Positions 52,501 through 63,012 of a stretch of 64,000 nt of DNA are shown here, piece by piece. The stretch is taken from the NCBI GenBank assembly GCA_037176885.1, contig JAWWNJ010000236.1, positions 124,001 through 188,000 of the forward strand, read 5' to 3'. The notes beneath the pieces were generated by a model that did not search any database, was not told the origin of the DNA, and saw only the letters and a program-made list of their open reading frames with translations. This DNA comes from Favolaschia claudopus (Eukaryota > Basidiomycota > Agaricomycetes > Agaricales > Mycenaceae). The position numbers and the translations under genes were made by a program. Numbering within the stretch: position 1 is the first letter of the stretch; the number at the start of each line of letters is the position of its first letter.

Positions 52501-52734
52501 TGATAGACCTGTGAAGCCTCCGGGCGTGGAAAGCAACACAAGGCGTGTGTGTGTGTGCGAGTGGGTCCTAAGCTGCTTGTGGGCTGGGGCCTGAGTCCAC
52601 TGCTACGACGGAGGCAGGGAGCGAGAGATGGAGGCGGAAGGCAAGGATGATCTATAGAAACAGGTACAAACAGAGGTCGTAGCTACAACTACAAATAAAT
52701 GTGATACGGAGCCAGCGAGGCGCGAGGCTCGACA
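52501..52734 (-). repeat. LTR 1, 5' copy, 234 bp
   Basis: On the minus strand it runs TGTCGAGCCTCGCG...GGTCTATCA. Same length as 51209-51442 and apparently identical. A run of GT/CA repeats (GTGTGTGTGTG) lies inside. Confidence 0.92.
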
Positions 52735-53240
52735 GTAGAGAACGGTTTCGGGCACCCGCAGTTCAAGTCTATGCCAGATACATCGTTCATGACAGTGCGT
52801 GCAGCCTGGACCGCAAGCTCGGGGTCCGCAGATCCGAGTTGGAATATCAGGTAAGGTTTCTCGATCGGGTGCGTCGTGAACATTGCTCGAGATTTTCCAT
52901 TGAAAGATACAACGCCAGTCGCCGCTGCAATACAATGTTTGCCTTAGTTCACGAAAGATAAAACGAATTCATACGATCAATGACTCGTTCAGCATGCAAC
53001 ATAGCTTTATCGACCATCTCTGGACCCCAGACAAGACTTGCACCATGCTTCAGAGCAAAAAGGCGAGTAGGAACTGCTAACGGTCAGATCCAACCACACA
53101 TGGCCTCCACTTCGAGCTCCGGAGCGAACCATTGGCGCGAGCATTATGCCATTTTTGAAATCTTCCGATGTTAGATGATCGATTTTAACTCGTTTTGGGG
53201 CGCGAGGCGATGGAGACCGTGAAATAGAACGTCTGGACAT

Positions 53241-53845
53241 TGTAGTGAGAATATTTTGTGAGCCCCAACGAGCTGGAAATGTGGTGGTGAAAGACAAGGG
53301 CATACAACGAGCGTTACTGTAACATGTCACAATGCAATCACCTATCAACAGAAATTACCGAACATTTTCAACTTGTTCTTTCCCCAAATGCGACAATGCC
53401 AACACTCCTGAAATCGTTGGACGTATTGCATGTTCGACAAGAATCTCCAGAATACGGTGCCAAGAGGCAAGGTAATGGGCGGAACGGGATAGGGAGCATG
53501 GGCCGTGCGGATCCGGCTTGCCTGCCACTCGTTATGCCCCAATGACCACCTTTCTCACCGAAATTTTCCCACTCGAAGGAGCCCTGGTCCAAATACAAGC
53601 GTATTTTGATACAAGACATGACGAGCGTTGGCCAATCTATTTTATTTCTGTTCCGAATACTACCCCGCATGCTTCGTCGCTCCTGACGGGGCGGCCGGAG
53701 CGCAGGTCATATGAAGAGGGAGGGAGTGTTTAAAGCAGCTGCTCCACCCGTCCTTCGGAAACAGAGCTCACCTCCCGCCTGACAACAGCGTACGTTGACC
53801 TCGCTCTTTTCCAACTGCTTTTTGTTCAAGAACATCTCCCACAGC
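53241..53845. other. divergent intergenic region
   Basis: It lies between the start of the DUS2-like gene (minus) and the DUF5695-type gene (plus) and must hold both promoters. No gene or repeat seen. Confidence 0.5.
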
Positions 53846-54970
53846 ATGCGGCGGACGTTCCAGATCATGTTGACCGCCTTCATCATGCTCGCGGTACAAA
53901 TGTACCCCGCAGCTGCGCAGTCCGGGACCCTGGGCTTAGCTGATGGATTTTCGACTTTCAATACTTCAAAATTCAATGTTCAGTTGGTCAAGGACTCGCA
54001 AACGCTGTATTCCCTCACTCCGGCCGGGTCCTCGTTCAATTTCATTCCGACGGACATGTGCGTTTTTCTGGCCAGACCGCGATGAGATTCTCCCCGCTCA
54101 ATCTCCCCTGATCAGGATGACTTCTCGTCAGGCAAATGGGAATTATCATCTAGGTGAGTCTAGATGTTACTTCGAGTCGACTCTTTGAACAAAATATTTC
54201 AGGCGATATACATAACATTCAGAGGTTGGTTCCAATTTCTTCGGGTATCTGATTCGTCGGTTCATGTTCTATCGCAGCTCGTAAAGTGGGCTCGACCGCT
54301 TGGGTTAGCGGTGATTCGTCGACTTCCCGCAAGAAATTGACACCTGCGACTGTCTCTGGTTCTACTCTTGCTGCCGCAAATCTTGCTCCCACCTTACCTA
54401 CAACTTCTCTCTTGAATATAACTCGGCGCTGGGTTTCCGTCAGCTCTGGTGTTCAGCTTCTCTTCGATGTCACCAATTCGCAGACAACGGCTGTCGAGAT
54501 TGGATCTCTGGGAGCTCCTTTGGAGTTCAACAATGTACGAATTCGGCCACTCCACTGACATATATGCTTCAACCAATTTCCAGATTTTCACAGGACGCAG
54601 TGCAGCTCAAACAAACACTTTATGCAGTCTTTTCGATCCTTACATAGGTCAGGACGCAGGATTTGTTCAGGTTCGGTCTCTCCTCCGAATTGTCCTGTTT
54701 CGTTGATCAATAAAATCATAGGTCACTCCGCTCCTTGGGACTTTGCCGCCGTTGGTGGTCACGCCAGTTGGAAAGAGCCCGTTAGAAGGCTGGCGCTTCC
54801 TTCCAGAATCAACCGCTGCGACACCGTTCTATCAAAGTCAAACATTCGAAGGTATATATGTCATGCGTACTCGGCAATCCAGCTCACGAAAGCCCAACTT
54901 AACTTTCCCATGGATCATTTTGACCGCCAAAACATCTGAATTGGCGACACCAATGTTGAGCTTGCGATGA
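53846..54970 (+). pseudogene. DUF5695-type secreted protein, truncated
   Basis: A signal peptide (FQIMLTAFIMLAVQMYPAAA) is followed by KFNVQLVKDSQTLYSLTP, a TSRQANGNYHLGDI block, TLAAANLAPTLP, LLNITRRWVSVSSGVQLLFD, AVEIGSLGAPLEFNN, AQTNTLCSLFDPYIGQDAGF and PLEGWRFLPES, the order of the N-terminal third of fungal DUF5695 proteins as I remember them (total about 900 residues). The frame is doubtful at the intron ending near 54279, where the predicted join meets a TAA. Homology ends with a TGA at 54970, 50 bp before a retrotransposon fragment. It is truncated and probably dead. Confidence 0.7.
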
Positions 54971-55016
54971 CTCGGCCGCGTTGCCCTGTCCAGAGCTGAT
55001 TTAACAGAAATTTCCT

Positions 55017-56055
55017 TTTATGGTAATGCATTTAATCTCGCCGCAACTGTATCATCAATATCAATCAAGCTGATGTTCGCATCAGCGGGTGGGGTCTGTC
55101 GCGGCAAAGTCAGCCCGCGCTCCGACGCAGCAGCCAAGGCCTCTTGAGCCAAAGCCTGGTGGCGACGAGCCACACTCACAAGCTCGTCCACGCTCATATT
55201 CTTAATCGCACGCGACACGGTGGATGTGGAATGGGAGCGGAAATCCGGGGGGCTTACAGTGTTTCTGGGATTTGGTGAATGTGATCCCACATGGTGCGTA
55301 GCAACGGTTTCAAAGGCATTTTTATTACTATCCCCCAAAACGCCCCAGTCTACAACTGAAGTCAAGTGCGGCGAGCTAGGCTCGGGAAGCATCGGCGTGA
55401 ACGATGGAGCGCGCATCGGGGATGCCGACGGCGAGGTCTCGCTGCCAAACGGCAGCGGTTTCACGATGCGCAAAGGCATCGGCGTCTCGACGCCCGAAGG
55501 CGACGGTGTCTCACCACCCGATGGCAGCGGCAAGTCTACACTAGAGGAAGGTCGTCCACCCGAGACCGCCCGACTGTATGATAAATCGGGGGAAACGGGG
55601 CGTGCGTTTGTTCAGGAGGCACGGCTCTCCGGTCGGGGAGTTCCAGTGGGGAGTGGGGGAACTCACATTGTCGGCAGCGCGAGCGGATCTCGAAGCAGGC
55701 ATTGGAGGAACAATCTGAGTATGCGAGCGGAGAGGGTAGCGGGCGCGGCCAGAGTCAGTCATCTGGGTACGTCGAGCACAAATCAGAGGAGGGGTCGGGG
55801 GTAGGCGTAGTCAAGTGCGTCGACAGTCTAGGAGCTTGGAGAGTTCAAAAGATGTGACGGAAGCGAAGGGAGCTCGAGTTCCGGCACACAAAGATCAACC
55901 CAAGGGAACTGGTGTAAGTCCTAGATTGACCAAAGGAAAGCAATCTACGACAAAAGCTAACTACTTATACTAGAAAATGGAGGCTGTGTATCAGAGTCTT
56001 GGCAACGACTCGGGGAAATATCACCGTGAGCAGATGCGAACGTCGATCCGTCACA
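55017..56055 (-). mobile_element. fragment of a gag/LTR retrotransposon related to the 2.1-9.3 kb element
   Basis: One LTR (55853-56055, 203 bp) is about 80-85% like the LTRs at 2130 and 9103, with the same TG...CA ends. Downstream on the minus strand is the N-terminal part of the same Gag. The rest of gag, the knuckle and the second LTR are missing. Confidence 0.88.
55018..55762 (-). pseudogene. gag: Gag N-terminal fragment
   Basis: MTDSGRARYPLRSHTQ at 55762 matches the start of the 2.4-kb Gag; after a frame change near 55540 it reads SSPHLTSVVDWGVL, STSTVSRAIKNMSVDELVSV, ARRHQALAQEALAAASERGL and ends at 55018. It preserves the ALAQ segment deleted in the other copy. Truncated and frameshifted. 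Confidence 0.8.
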
Positions 56056-56326
56056 TTGCGACGCGCTGGTGATGACAGCTCATTTGAACGTCTTGACTTC
56101 CTCCCAAGGGGACTCGGAATCAAAACCTCCCGACCGCGACTACCCAAAACCCACCTGTCAAGACCCCGAAACCCAAGAGACCACCACCACCCGGCAATCA
56201 CTCGGACATACCCAAAGAAGTAATGGATTCACGTAACAAGAGGAGAACGCTCATTGCAAGGCTGAATGTCTCTGGAAGATGCTGATTGGGTATCACCACC
56301 ACCTAGTCATATCCATCATTCAGGTT

Positions 56327-56700
56327 TTGAACACCCCTTGCTTCCTCCTCCCAATTTTCGGCTGGTTCCACTTTGCCATGCAGGCTGCCAACTCGCTGCA
56401 TGCACAATATCTTGGTCGTGCAAAGGGTCATGGCTTCCTTGCCTCCTTCACGCTGCTTGGTCGCAAGGGACTACACAAGACGTCGACAGAGGGTCCATTC
56501 CATGCTCATCTCAATGAAGCAATTCACCATGTTGGTGAGGCAGAGTTCCGAGAGATATGGCGTACCGTGGCTGCTCAGTCCAAGAGGACGGTCGAGGGTC
56601 TCCGCTCAAAAACACCCTCTGAACTAGTTGATCTCGCGACTCGAGCCCTTAGTCACCATGCATCATCGGAGGCACTCGAGACGATGCGCAGACGGCCAGA
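56327..56700 (+). pseudogene. DUF6589-like protein fragment
   Basis: The frame reads PCFLLPIFGWFHFAMQAANS, LHAQYLGRAKGHGFLASFTL, GRKGLHKTSTEGPFHAHLNE and SKTPSELVDLATRAL, which resembles from memory a DUF6589-type Agaricomycete family (GLFH...N.IHAQYLG, LQRKGLH..S..G.FH..LEE). It has no start or end of its own: after about 56700 the plus strand is only the antisense of the helicase gene. Function of the family is unknown. Confidence 0.45.
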
Positions 56701-56806
56701 CCGGGACGAAGTGCAGGAGTTTCACACCCAACCTCTCCCGCTTCTCCTGCTGCTCGAGTTGACGTTGAACCCGTTCCGCTTCCTGCCGATGGCGCTCGTC
56801 ATCACG

Positions 56807-58448
56807 TCATTGATCGACACGCGCAAGACGACCCAAAATGTCATTGCCGTAGTCCTCGACCAAGCCCCATGATCGGGTGGACCTTTCCAGAGAGTTGCAA
56901 AGATGTGCGAGGGACGAGAACCGATTGTGCGCTAAGTAGGTGATCATGGTGTCCGTGATAAACACGTCGGAAGTAAGCCCGCTGCCGGCCCAATCCTTCT
57001 CGTACATCTCGGTTGCCCAGCGCTCGACAATTTCCTTGCACTCCGTCAGATGGCCGCCGCGTCGCTTGGCACCTGCATCAGTGTCGGAGGCAGCCGCGCG
57101 ACGCCCGCGTTTGCCATTGTTGTTGGGTGTGGTAGCTGTTGATGACGCAGCACTTTGCGAGTGAGGCGGCGGGGTGGTCGGATGCGTTTCGGGTGCTTTC
57201 GGTGGAAACGGGCCGTCGTTAGCGCAGAGGTCACAGCAGAGAGCATTGGCTAAGACTACATGCAGATATTCAATGACATGTACTTCACACGATGAACACA
57301 AAATGTTACCTCGTTCTCGGACGGGATTGCCAAAATATTCGTCTGAGACGTCGCGGCGGCAGTCCGGGTCCTGTGCAGCTGCGTAGTGATGCACACCTGG
57401 GTTGAGCTTCTTGCGCCACTGAAGATTGTCGGGGAGCTTGTCGTCGTCGAGCAGAACAGGGAACTCAATCGACTCAACCGGTGCATCGTTTGCTTCCGGG
57501 CGGTCTCGCGGTGCACTTGCCTCTCCGCCGTCAATTGCGGCTGCATTTGTCGTCTTCTGCTTCTTGCGTATGGACTTCTTCTGTGCCTGGAAGCACGACT
57601 TCTCGACAAGGAAGTGGGCTTGGGCAAAGATCTGTGGATCACGTCCCGCGCGGCCCATCTCCTGCTTCAGCTGCTCGAGCGAGTCGACAGCCCCGAAGCG
57701 GATGACGATTGAGATGTCGGGAATGTCTTGGCCCTGTAGCACATATGAGACCCCGATGCAGAGACTGGAAGGAAGAGACACATACATGAGACCCAATGGC
57801 GGTCGAGACGAGGATCTTGATGGCGCCGCGCTCAAAGCGCCGGATACGCCGACGCAGCGAAGAGGCTGAGCGTGTCGCGTGAATGTAGTCAATTTTGTGC
57901 TCGACAGACGGCGGGTACCTCGACACAATGAACGCGTGGAGAAGTTGCGCCTCCATAACCGTGCCAACGAAGATTTGCATCTTCGGCCAGTAGCGAGCCG
58001 GTTGGGTGGCGTCCAGAAGGAATGGGACAACCGCGTTCCAGTCAGTCGAGCTGTTCATCAAATGAACACTCTCAACGATGTTCACGCGATAATTGCCCAG
58101 GTTGACATAGAATAGGGAGGTTGTGCGAGCGACCCAGGTCGCTATTAAACCGCTTAGATCTCCACAACGAGCAGTTTCAGATGTGAGACCCCAGCGACCT
58201 AGGAATATCCCAGGACAATACTCTTCTAGGTCGCTTGGAGCCCACACCTGGTATTCATCGCTGCGGAGATCTGAGCGGTTAAAAAGCGACCTGGGTCGCT
58301 CGCACAACCTCTCTAATGCTTTGTGGAAATCGATCTCGAGGGCCGCGCAGATCTCGCGCTCGGCCTCGGGCGTAATGGTGGCGGATGTGGGAAGAACAGG
58401 GACGCGAGTGGGTAGCAGCGAGCGGAGACGGGACAGCAGGTGACCCAC
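56807..58448 (-). pseudogene. RecQ-like SF2 DNA helicase, C-terminal part, with MITE insertion
   Basis: Reading down from 58448: PTRVPVLPTSATITPEAERE (motif III region SAT), then, after removing a MITE and one TA, DFHKALFYVNLGNYRVNIVE, KIDYIHATRSASSLRRRIRR, IKILVSTAIGSH, a 52-nt intron, GQDIPDISIVIRFGAVDSLE and QLKQEMGRAGRDP (motif VI). A cysteine-containing region follows (DPDCRRDVSDEYF...ILCSSCEVH...CCDLCAND) and then a bipartite basic patch (NNNGKRGRRAA). The N-terminal domain with the Walker A motif is absent. A TGA at 56807 is followed in the same frame by a coiled coil (RHRQEAERVQRQLEQQ), so the stop may be secondary. Not functional here. Confidence 0.75.
58115..58313. mobile_element. 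MITE, 199 bp, TA target duplication, in the helicase gene
   Basis: The tips (AGGTTGTGCGAGCGACC core) are inverted over about 45 bp and flanked by TA (58113-58114, 58314-58315). Keeping one TA restores KALFYVNLG in the helicase exactly, which fixes the borders. Confidence 0.9.
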
Positions 58449-60273
58449 TCATGATGCCGAGAGGGGTCCCTGGGAATTAGGAGAAGATACTGGGAACTGC
58501 GAATGAACGAGTTCCCAATGTGTCCACCAGTGTAATAGAAAAGGCGAGTTTTCCTATTGTTGTTGAGTTCACTAAACCCGTTTGACAGATCCAGTACGAT
58601 GCGTGAGTCCAAGTAGTCCGGCAGCGCGAAGCGTGACGGTTGGACAGGTGGTCCAGGCGGCCGGCAGTGCGAGACTTGGCGGCGGCGGGACCGAGACTAA
58701 AGCAATAAAGCAGTAGAATGGGCGCAGGTGTGTAGATGGGAGAAGTGAAGTATATTCCTGCTGTATCCCTAGTTATATACATGATTCGTAACCATAGAAG
58801 CATCATCAATGTATCATAACCAAGAGACAAGAGGAATGAAATAATAAATGAAACCGAGGAAACTCACGATCGTTGAGTATTCCCAAAATGGCCTAATCTT
58901 GCTTCCCCATTCATCGGTATAGGGCTCCAGAATGCAGATGCTTACAAATGTCCGTCCGGATGCTTGTAAGCACTGTCCAGTCCGTGGCCTCGGACTTCGG
59001 GAACCAATCGGGAACGGCCGTCACTGTCATTGTCATGTGACTTCGGACTGCGCGCCGAATGAACTTTTCAACTTTGGTTCAACTCAGATTCAATTGGCTC
59101 ATTTGAACCTCATGTGCTGTGAATAAGCATATATACAGTACCCTACCAACACCTATATACTCAATGGTTGCTTGCTCATTAAGAAAGAATTCAGTAAACA
59201 TCAAATTTTGTAAATTACAAGCCTCCTCAAGTTACGAGCACTTTGCCACTAATGCCGGGGCTCAGGGAATGCCTTGAGCAACTTCAAAAAAAATTACCAG
59301 ACTTTGTGCTACTACCAGTGTCTTGGATATACTTACTACTACCCAGTGAGTATAGGCTATAGCTGTCAAAATTAATGATTCAACAAAAAAGGGCCACTGA
59401 GTGTGCAACCAGATTCATGAGGAGCAAAAGGGGTTTGAAGGTGGATATGAGGGCGGTTACTGAGACGGTTCTGAGGTTCGTCAACTGAATAAGTTGGTTA
59501 CCCAAATCGGGCGAAAAACTGTTCGAGCCAATAATGTTGCCCGAATTTAGCAAGATTAGCTACTGTAAATGGGTGAATTGGACGTATCAGACCAGGATGT
59601 TGAATTCCCATTCGCACTGAAGCAAGCTTACCCTCCTATGTGGACCATTGTCCACATACCCAACATGTTATCCATGACATATCCCCCCCACTCAACGATT
59701 GTGAAGGATCATGAATGGATGCTCAATCAACCACGACGTGAAGATCGACATGGAGAAAGTCAACGCAGTAAATTCCTGAGATATGAAGCGGAACTTCGTA
59801 GTGGGATGTATAGTCAGGAAGTACGCCGTGAATTGTGTCGCTTGGATGGCAGATAAGGGAGAATAATATTATTTATTGCAGTTTGCAAATATATTGGCAC
59901 AGCCGCATTTTGATAGATTTTGAGGCGCTACAGTATATGATTTATTTCTCCCTCAGGTCTGGGTGGATTCCTTTGAGACCATAACCAAAATTCACCATTT
60001 CGAGAGGCGCATCCAGCCATACCAAAATTATAGCGAAATACGCGTATCTAAAAATCTCAATATCCTCCAATAGCCGCTCGGCGCGTAGATTTACACAGCG
60101 AATTCAGGGCGCTTTGAGACAAAGTTCAAGGTAAGAACTGTTCATATACCTACTAGCTACACACCTACCAAGTCTGAAACAAAACGGGCGCGGATTGACG
60201 CGACCGCGACGCGTCGAAGAATCATAAGTGACGCAGTCAGTAACGCGTCACAACTCTTTCTCTTTCTACGTCC
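58449..60273. other. intergenic region, no recognised gene
   Basis: One 95-codon frame (59569-59856, MGELDVSDQDVEFPFALKQA) is open but unlike anything I know. A palindromic GTAAGCACTGTCC...GGACTTCGG patch near 58963-59000 is reminiscent of the CGGACTTCAAGTCCGG motif in the mariner TIR at 7.5 kb, so part of this stretch could be a decayed TIR of the element to its right. Confidence 0.4.
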
Positions 60274-61955
60274 ATGGCTGAAACCAAACGCAAAAGAAAA
60301 GCACGCGACAAGGCCCCCGAAGAACCTCCCAAAAAGAAAGGTCCTGGCCGCCCCCCGAAAAAACCAGAAGCCCGCACTGAGCCCCACACCGCAAACAGCT
60401 AAACTGCCGAAAAAAATCAAGCTAACACTACCAAATCCTACTACCAGCAGCAATCCCCTTGGCTCCGATAATTCTGACTCTGAAATTGGAAATGACACCG
60501 TCCTAAATCACTCTCTCCCCTCTCGCTCTTCTTCACCTATCGACCCTGATGCTCAAGCTGCTGTCGACGCAGCAGCGGTAGCTTTACTTGGTCTACGTCG
60601 GCGCTCGGCCAGTGAAGGTCAAGAGGACCCTACATATGAAGATTCTGAGCACGAACAGGAGCAGGAGGAGGAGGAAGAAGAAGAAGAAGAGTATGAACGT
60701 ACGTTCTCAAAATTCAATTCCATCCAAGAGGTCTTCAGACTGAAACTCATACCAGAATTCGAGGCCGAGTTCATCTATCCCATCGACAATGCCACTTATA
60801 CAATTTCTATTTCGTCCTCCATCACTATGTCCCAGCTTCGCCGAACTCTCGCTGATAAAATGGAAGTCCCTAAAGCCGAGCTCCATATTGGATATAAACT
60901 GAGTTTCTGGCCCAAGGCCAATCCACCTCGCCGCCTCACTGAAGCCAAGCATATTGAAGAGCTCTTTCTTGCCATCGTCATGGAGAACAGGGAGCGCGAA
61001 GGAAAGAAGGGTAAAGGCCGTCAGAAGAAGGTCCAGGTGACAATCGTTGATCTCAGGGAGAAGAACAAGGATTCCAAGGAGAAGAGCAAGGGCAAGAGCA
61101 AGCACAAGTCACAGAACAAGAACAGAGTACGTTCTCTTCTATTCCTCGCTTGTCACCTTTGCTGAAAGTTTTGCGCCAGATTGCAGATGATTCTAGCGAT
61201 GGGGAAGACGATGAAGGAGCGTCGAAGAAGAAAAGCGGTGCCGAGTATCTGCGGGAGCTGAAAGAGGAGCATCAGTGCAATAAGCACGGGAATAGTTTTT
61301 GCTTGGTGGCGAGTAATGGAGAACACGTTGCTGTTTCCGACAAGCAGCTAAGCCTTTGGAGCCTACTTTTGGTACGTTTACAGTTTCTCGCTCACGTTTT
61401 CTTTGTTGTAACTTTCCTTTCAGTCCGCAGGCGCGCACACATCAATAACTAAGCCGCCCGACTCGATTCCATTGAACCTCAACAATGGCTCGATGGCCGC
61501 AGCCCCCACTCGACCTGTGAAACAGCAGAATCATCCTCCTCCCCCATTCTACCCGTATCCGCAGTATTACGGGCCTATGCCCGGATATCCTCCATACCCT
61601 CCCCCACACGCTCCAGCTCCGGCTCCAGAAGCAGCCGCAGCCCCTCATGCCGCACAATCTGCAGCGCGCACCCCGCTGCGTCATGGTCCCAGCCTTGACT
61701 CTCAGGACGACGGTAGCCCAGTCTCGTACCCGAAAATTTGCGATTGGCTGTTGGAGCTTGCAGCTGATGATGAAGATGGTCACGGCTTCCATCGGTTCGG
61801 CGATGCCCTGCAGGCAACTGGCTACGTTCGGATCGACCAGCTCGGTGATGAAGGAGATGCTGTGGTGGGGCTATTACAGCGCGTCTGCGTCGACATGAAG
61901 GAGGGTACGGCAAAATTGTTAGCCCGATATGCGAAGAGAGACTGCAAGAAAATTC
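60274..61955 (+). pseudogene. second transposon accessory gene, 3'-truncated copy
   Basis: Homologous in layout to the accessory gene at 4564-6222. From ATG 60274 it has a Lys-rich AT-hook-like start (KKKGPGRPPKK), a Glu tract, a globular part (IYPIDNATYTISISSSITMS), a Lys-rich linker, then EEHQCNKHGNSFCLVASNGE, HVAVSDKQLSLWSLLL (Cys/His-Trp module) and a Pro-rich stretch leading to a SAM-like end (YPKICDWLLELAADDEDGHG). Introns 61127-61179 and 61372-61423 keep the frame. A frameshift lies near 60340-60390. The copy stops at 61955; the inverted copy at 63013-64000 carries the remaining codons (KADRERKKAWAARD). Confidence 0.7.
61015..61955. repeat. left arm of a large inverted repeat (at least 941 bp)
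   Basis: Base 61015+n pairs with 64000-n; wherever I compared them, in exons and introns, the arms are identical. The right arm runs to the window end, so the repeat may be longer. Confidence 0.93.
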
Positions 61956-62444
61956 AGGGTATCATAATGTATTATAATCATAGAATAATCATATTTAATC
62001 GAATTTAATTGAATATTTTAGAATATGCTTTGAAATCTGTTGGAACTCGGATATCCAGTTTTCAGTCTCATTAAACATTGTTTGAGTGCAAAAAAAAAGG
62101 CATCAATAATGTCCCACGGTTGACAGCAAGTTCCAAACACTGCCAAACTGGGGTTGAATTTGAGTTACCGGGTGAGTTGGAGAGACCACACCATTGACCT
62201 ATGGTCAGATAAGAGCTTCAGGTACTCAACAGACACTGTATACCCAAGAATCTGCCATTTTATTGGTCCCACCCATCCTTAAGATTATGATTAAATACAG
62301 ACCCCGTACCATATCATAATCATAATGTATTGTAATGCAACCGAGTGTATTCACAGACCTTAAGATTATGGGGCGAAGCATATTTAATCATAATTTTACG
62401 ATTATAATTGATTATATTTTAATATACTCGTATTTATATCCAGC
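61956..62444. other. AT-rich spacer between the inverted arms
   Basis: No gene. ATCATAATGTATT, CATATTTAATC and TTATAATTGA-type words recur on both sides of the stretch, suggesting a decayed small inverted-repeat element. It joins directly onto transposase codons at 62445. Confidence 0.5.
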
Positions 62445-62891
62445 CTCAATGTCAGCATCCTTGAAGGATCCTTCACAACAGAAACATTCATCGATTTTAT
62501 TGATGGGCTTCTCGACCAAATGAACCCATTTCCGGGCCCGAATTCGGTGATCGTCATGGACAATTGTCGCATCCATAAATCGGAGGACGTACAAGAAATG
62601 ATTGAAGCCCGGTATGTGCTCCAGTATCTTGTATGCTCTCCTTTCATTGACACTACGAGTTCTAGAGGCATGCGCTGTGAATATCTACCGCCTTACTCCC
62701 CCGACTACAACCCTATGGAGCCGGGATTCTCAAAGATGAAGGCGTATATTCGAAGGGAGGGTCAGCTGTATAGGGCAGCTACTGAATCTCTTGACGAAAA
62801 GGCTGCTGTTTTGACTCAGTTGCACAATGCGGTGTACTCTATCACTCCTGAGGATGCCGAAGGATGGTTTCGCCACTCTGGTTACTTCTAA
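62445..62891 (+). pseudogene. Tc1/mariner transposase, C-terminal fragment
   Basis: The frame opens at 62445 (LNVSILEGSFTTETFIDFID) and runs to TAA at 62889-62891, with a 54-nt intron at 62612-62665. VIVMDNCRIHKS carries the second catalytic Asp and SPDYNPMEPGFSKMKAYIRR the Glu; the end EDAEGWFRHSGYF parallels EDAEGYFAHAGYM-like sequence of the 6.3-kb transposase. The first Asp and DNA-binding region are missing. It converges on the accessory gene copy at 63013, the same arrangement as in the 3.9-8.1 kb element. Confidence 0.88.
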
Positions 62892-63012
62892 CTTTGTATC
62901 GTATCAAGCATGATATGTATTTGGCATTTTACGAACAAGAAAAAGAATTACAGGATATTTGAGTGCAAAGCGTGTCAAAAAACAGTTGTGTCAAAGTGAG
63001 TCAGGAAGTTGT

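Larger units (their letters stand above)
48575..52734 (-). mobile_element. composite of two gag-only LTR retroelements, 4160 bp
   Basis: The outer ends are flanked by GTAG (48571-48574 and 52735-52738), and the interrupted gene's frame is restored when one copy is kept. On the minus strand the order is: LTR 1 (52734-52501), primer-binding site, gag 1, polypurine tract, LTR 1 (51442-51209), then only the last 119 bp of LTR 2 (51200-51082), primer-binding site, gag 2, polypurine tract and full LTR 2 (49022-48575). Both units have TGGAGCCCACCGCGAGGGG just after the 5' LTR and a purine run before the 3' LTR. No pol gene is present in either. Confidence 0.88.
47225..53240 (-). pseudogene. DUS2: tRNA-dihydrouridine(20) synthase (DUS2-like), split by two insertions
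   Basis: The enzyme reduces uridine to dihydrouridine in the tRNA D loop using FMN and NADPH. From ATG 53240 the pieces read SPRAPKRVKIDHLTSEDFKN, IMLAPMVRSG, PTRLFALKHGASLVWGPEMV, VVSFNGKSRAMFTTHPIEKP, FQLGSADPELAVQAARTV and GIDLNCGCPKPFST, which includes the active-site Cys. A 4.16-kb retroelement composite (48575-52734) interrupts it; the frame resumes exactly as HSGMGAALLTNPDLLCSI, ITVTAKIRLLPSQEDTLKLV, LTVHCRTRTMRDKD, VIENGDCLGAEDAKRIRELT and GAHSVMIARAAEANPS. A 341-bp element (47616-47956) then interrupts VPA/VKAKHVNLDKAAQKRYC, and the end is at 47225. Removing both insertions gives one clean frame, so the gene was intact until recently. Confidence 0.9.

Noticed and set aside
59569..59856. 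95-codon gene
   Set aside because: Open frame without recognisable motif, promoter or splice evidence; kept only as a note in the intergenic entry.
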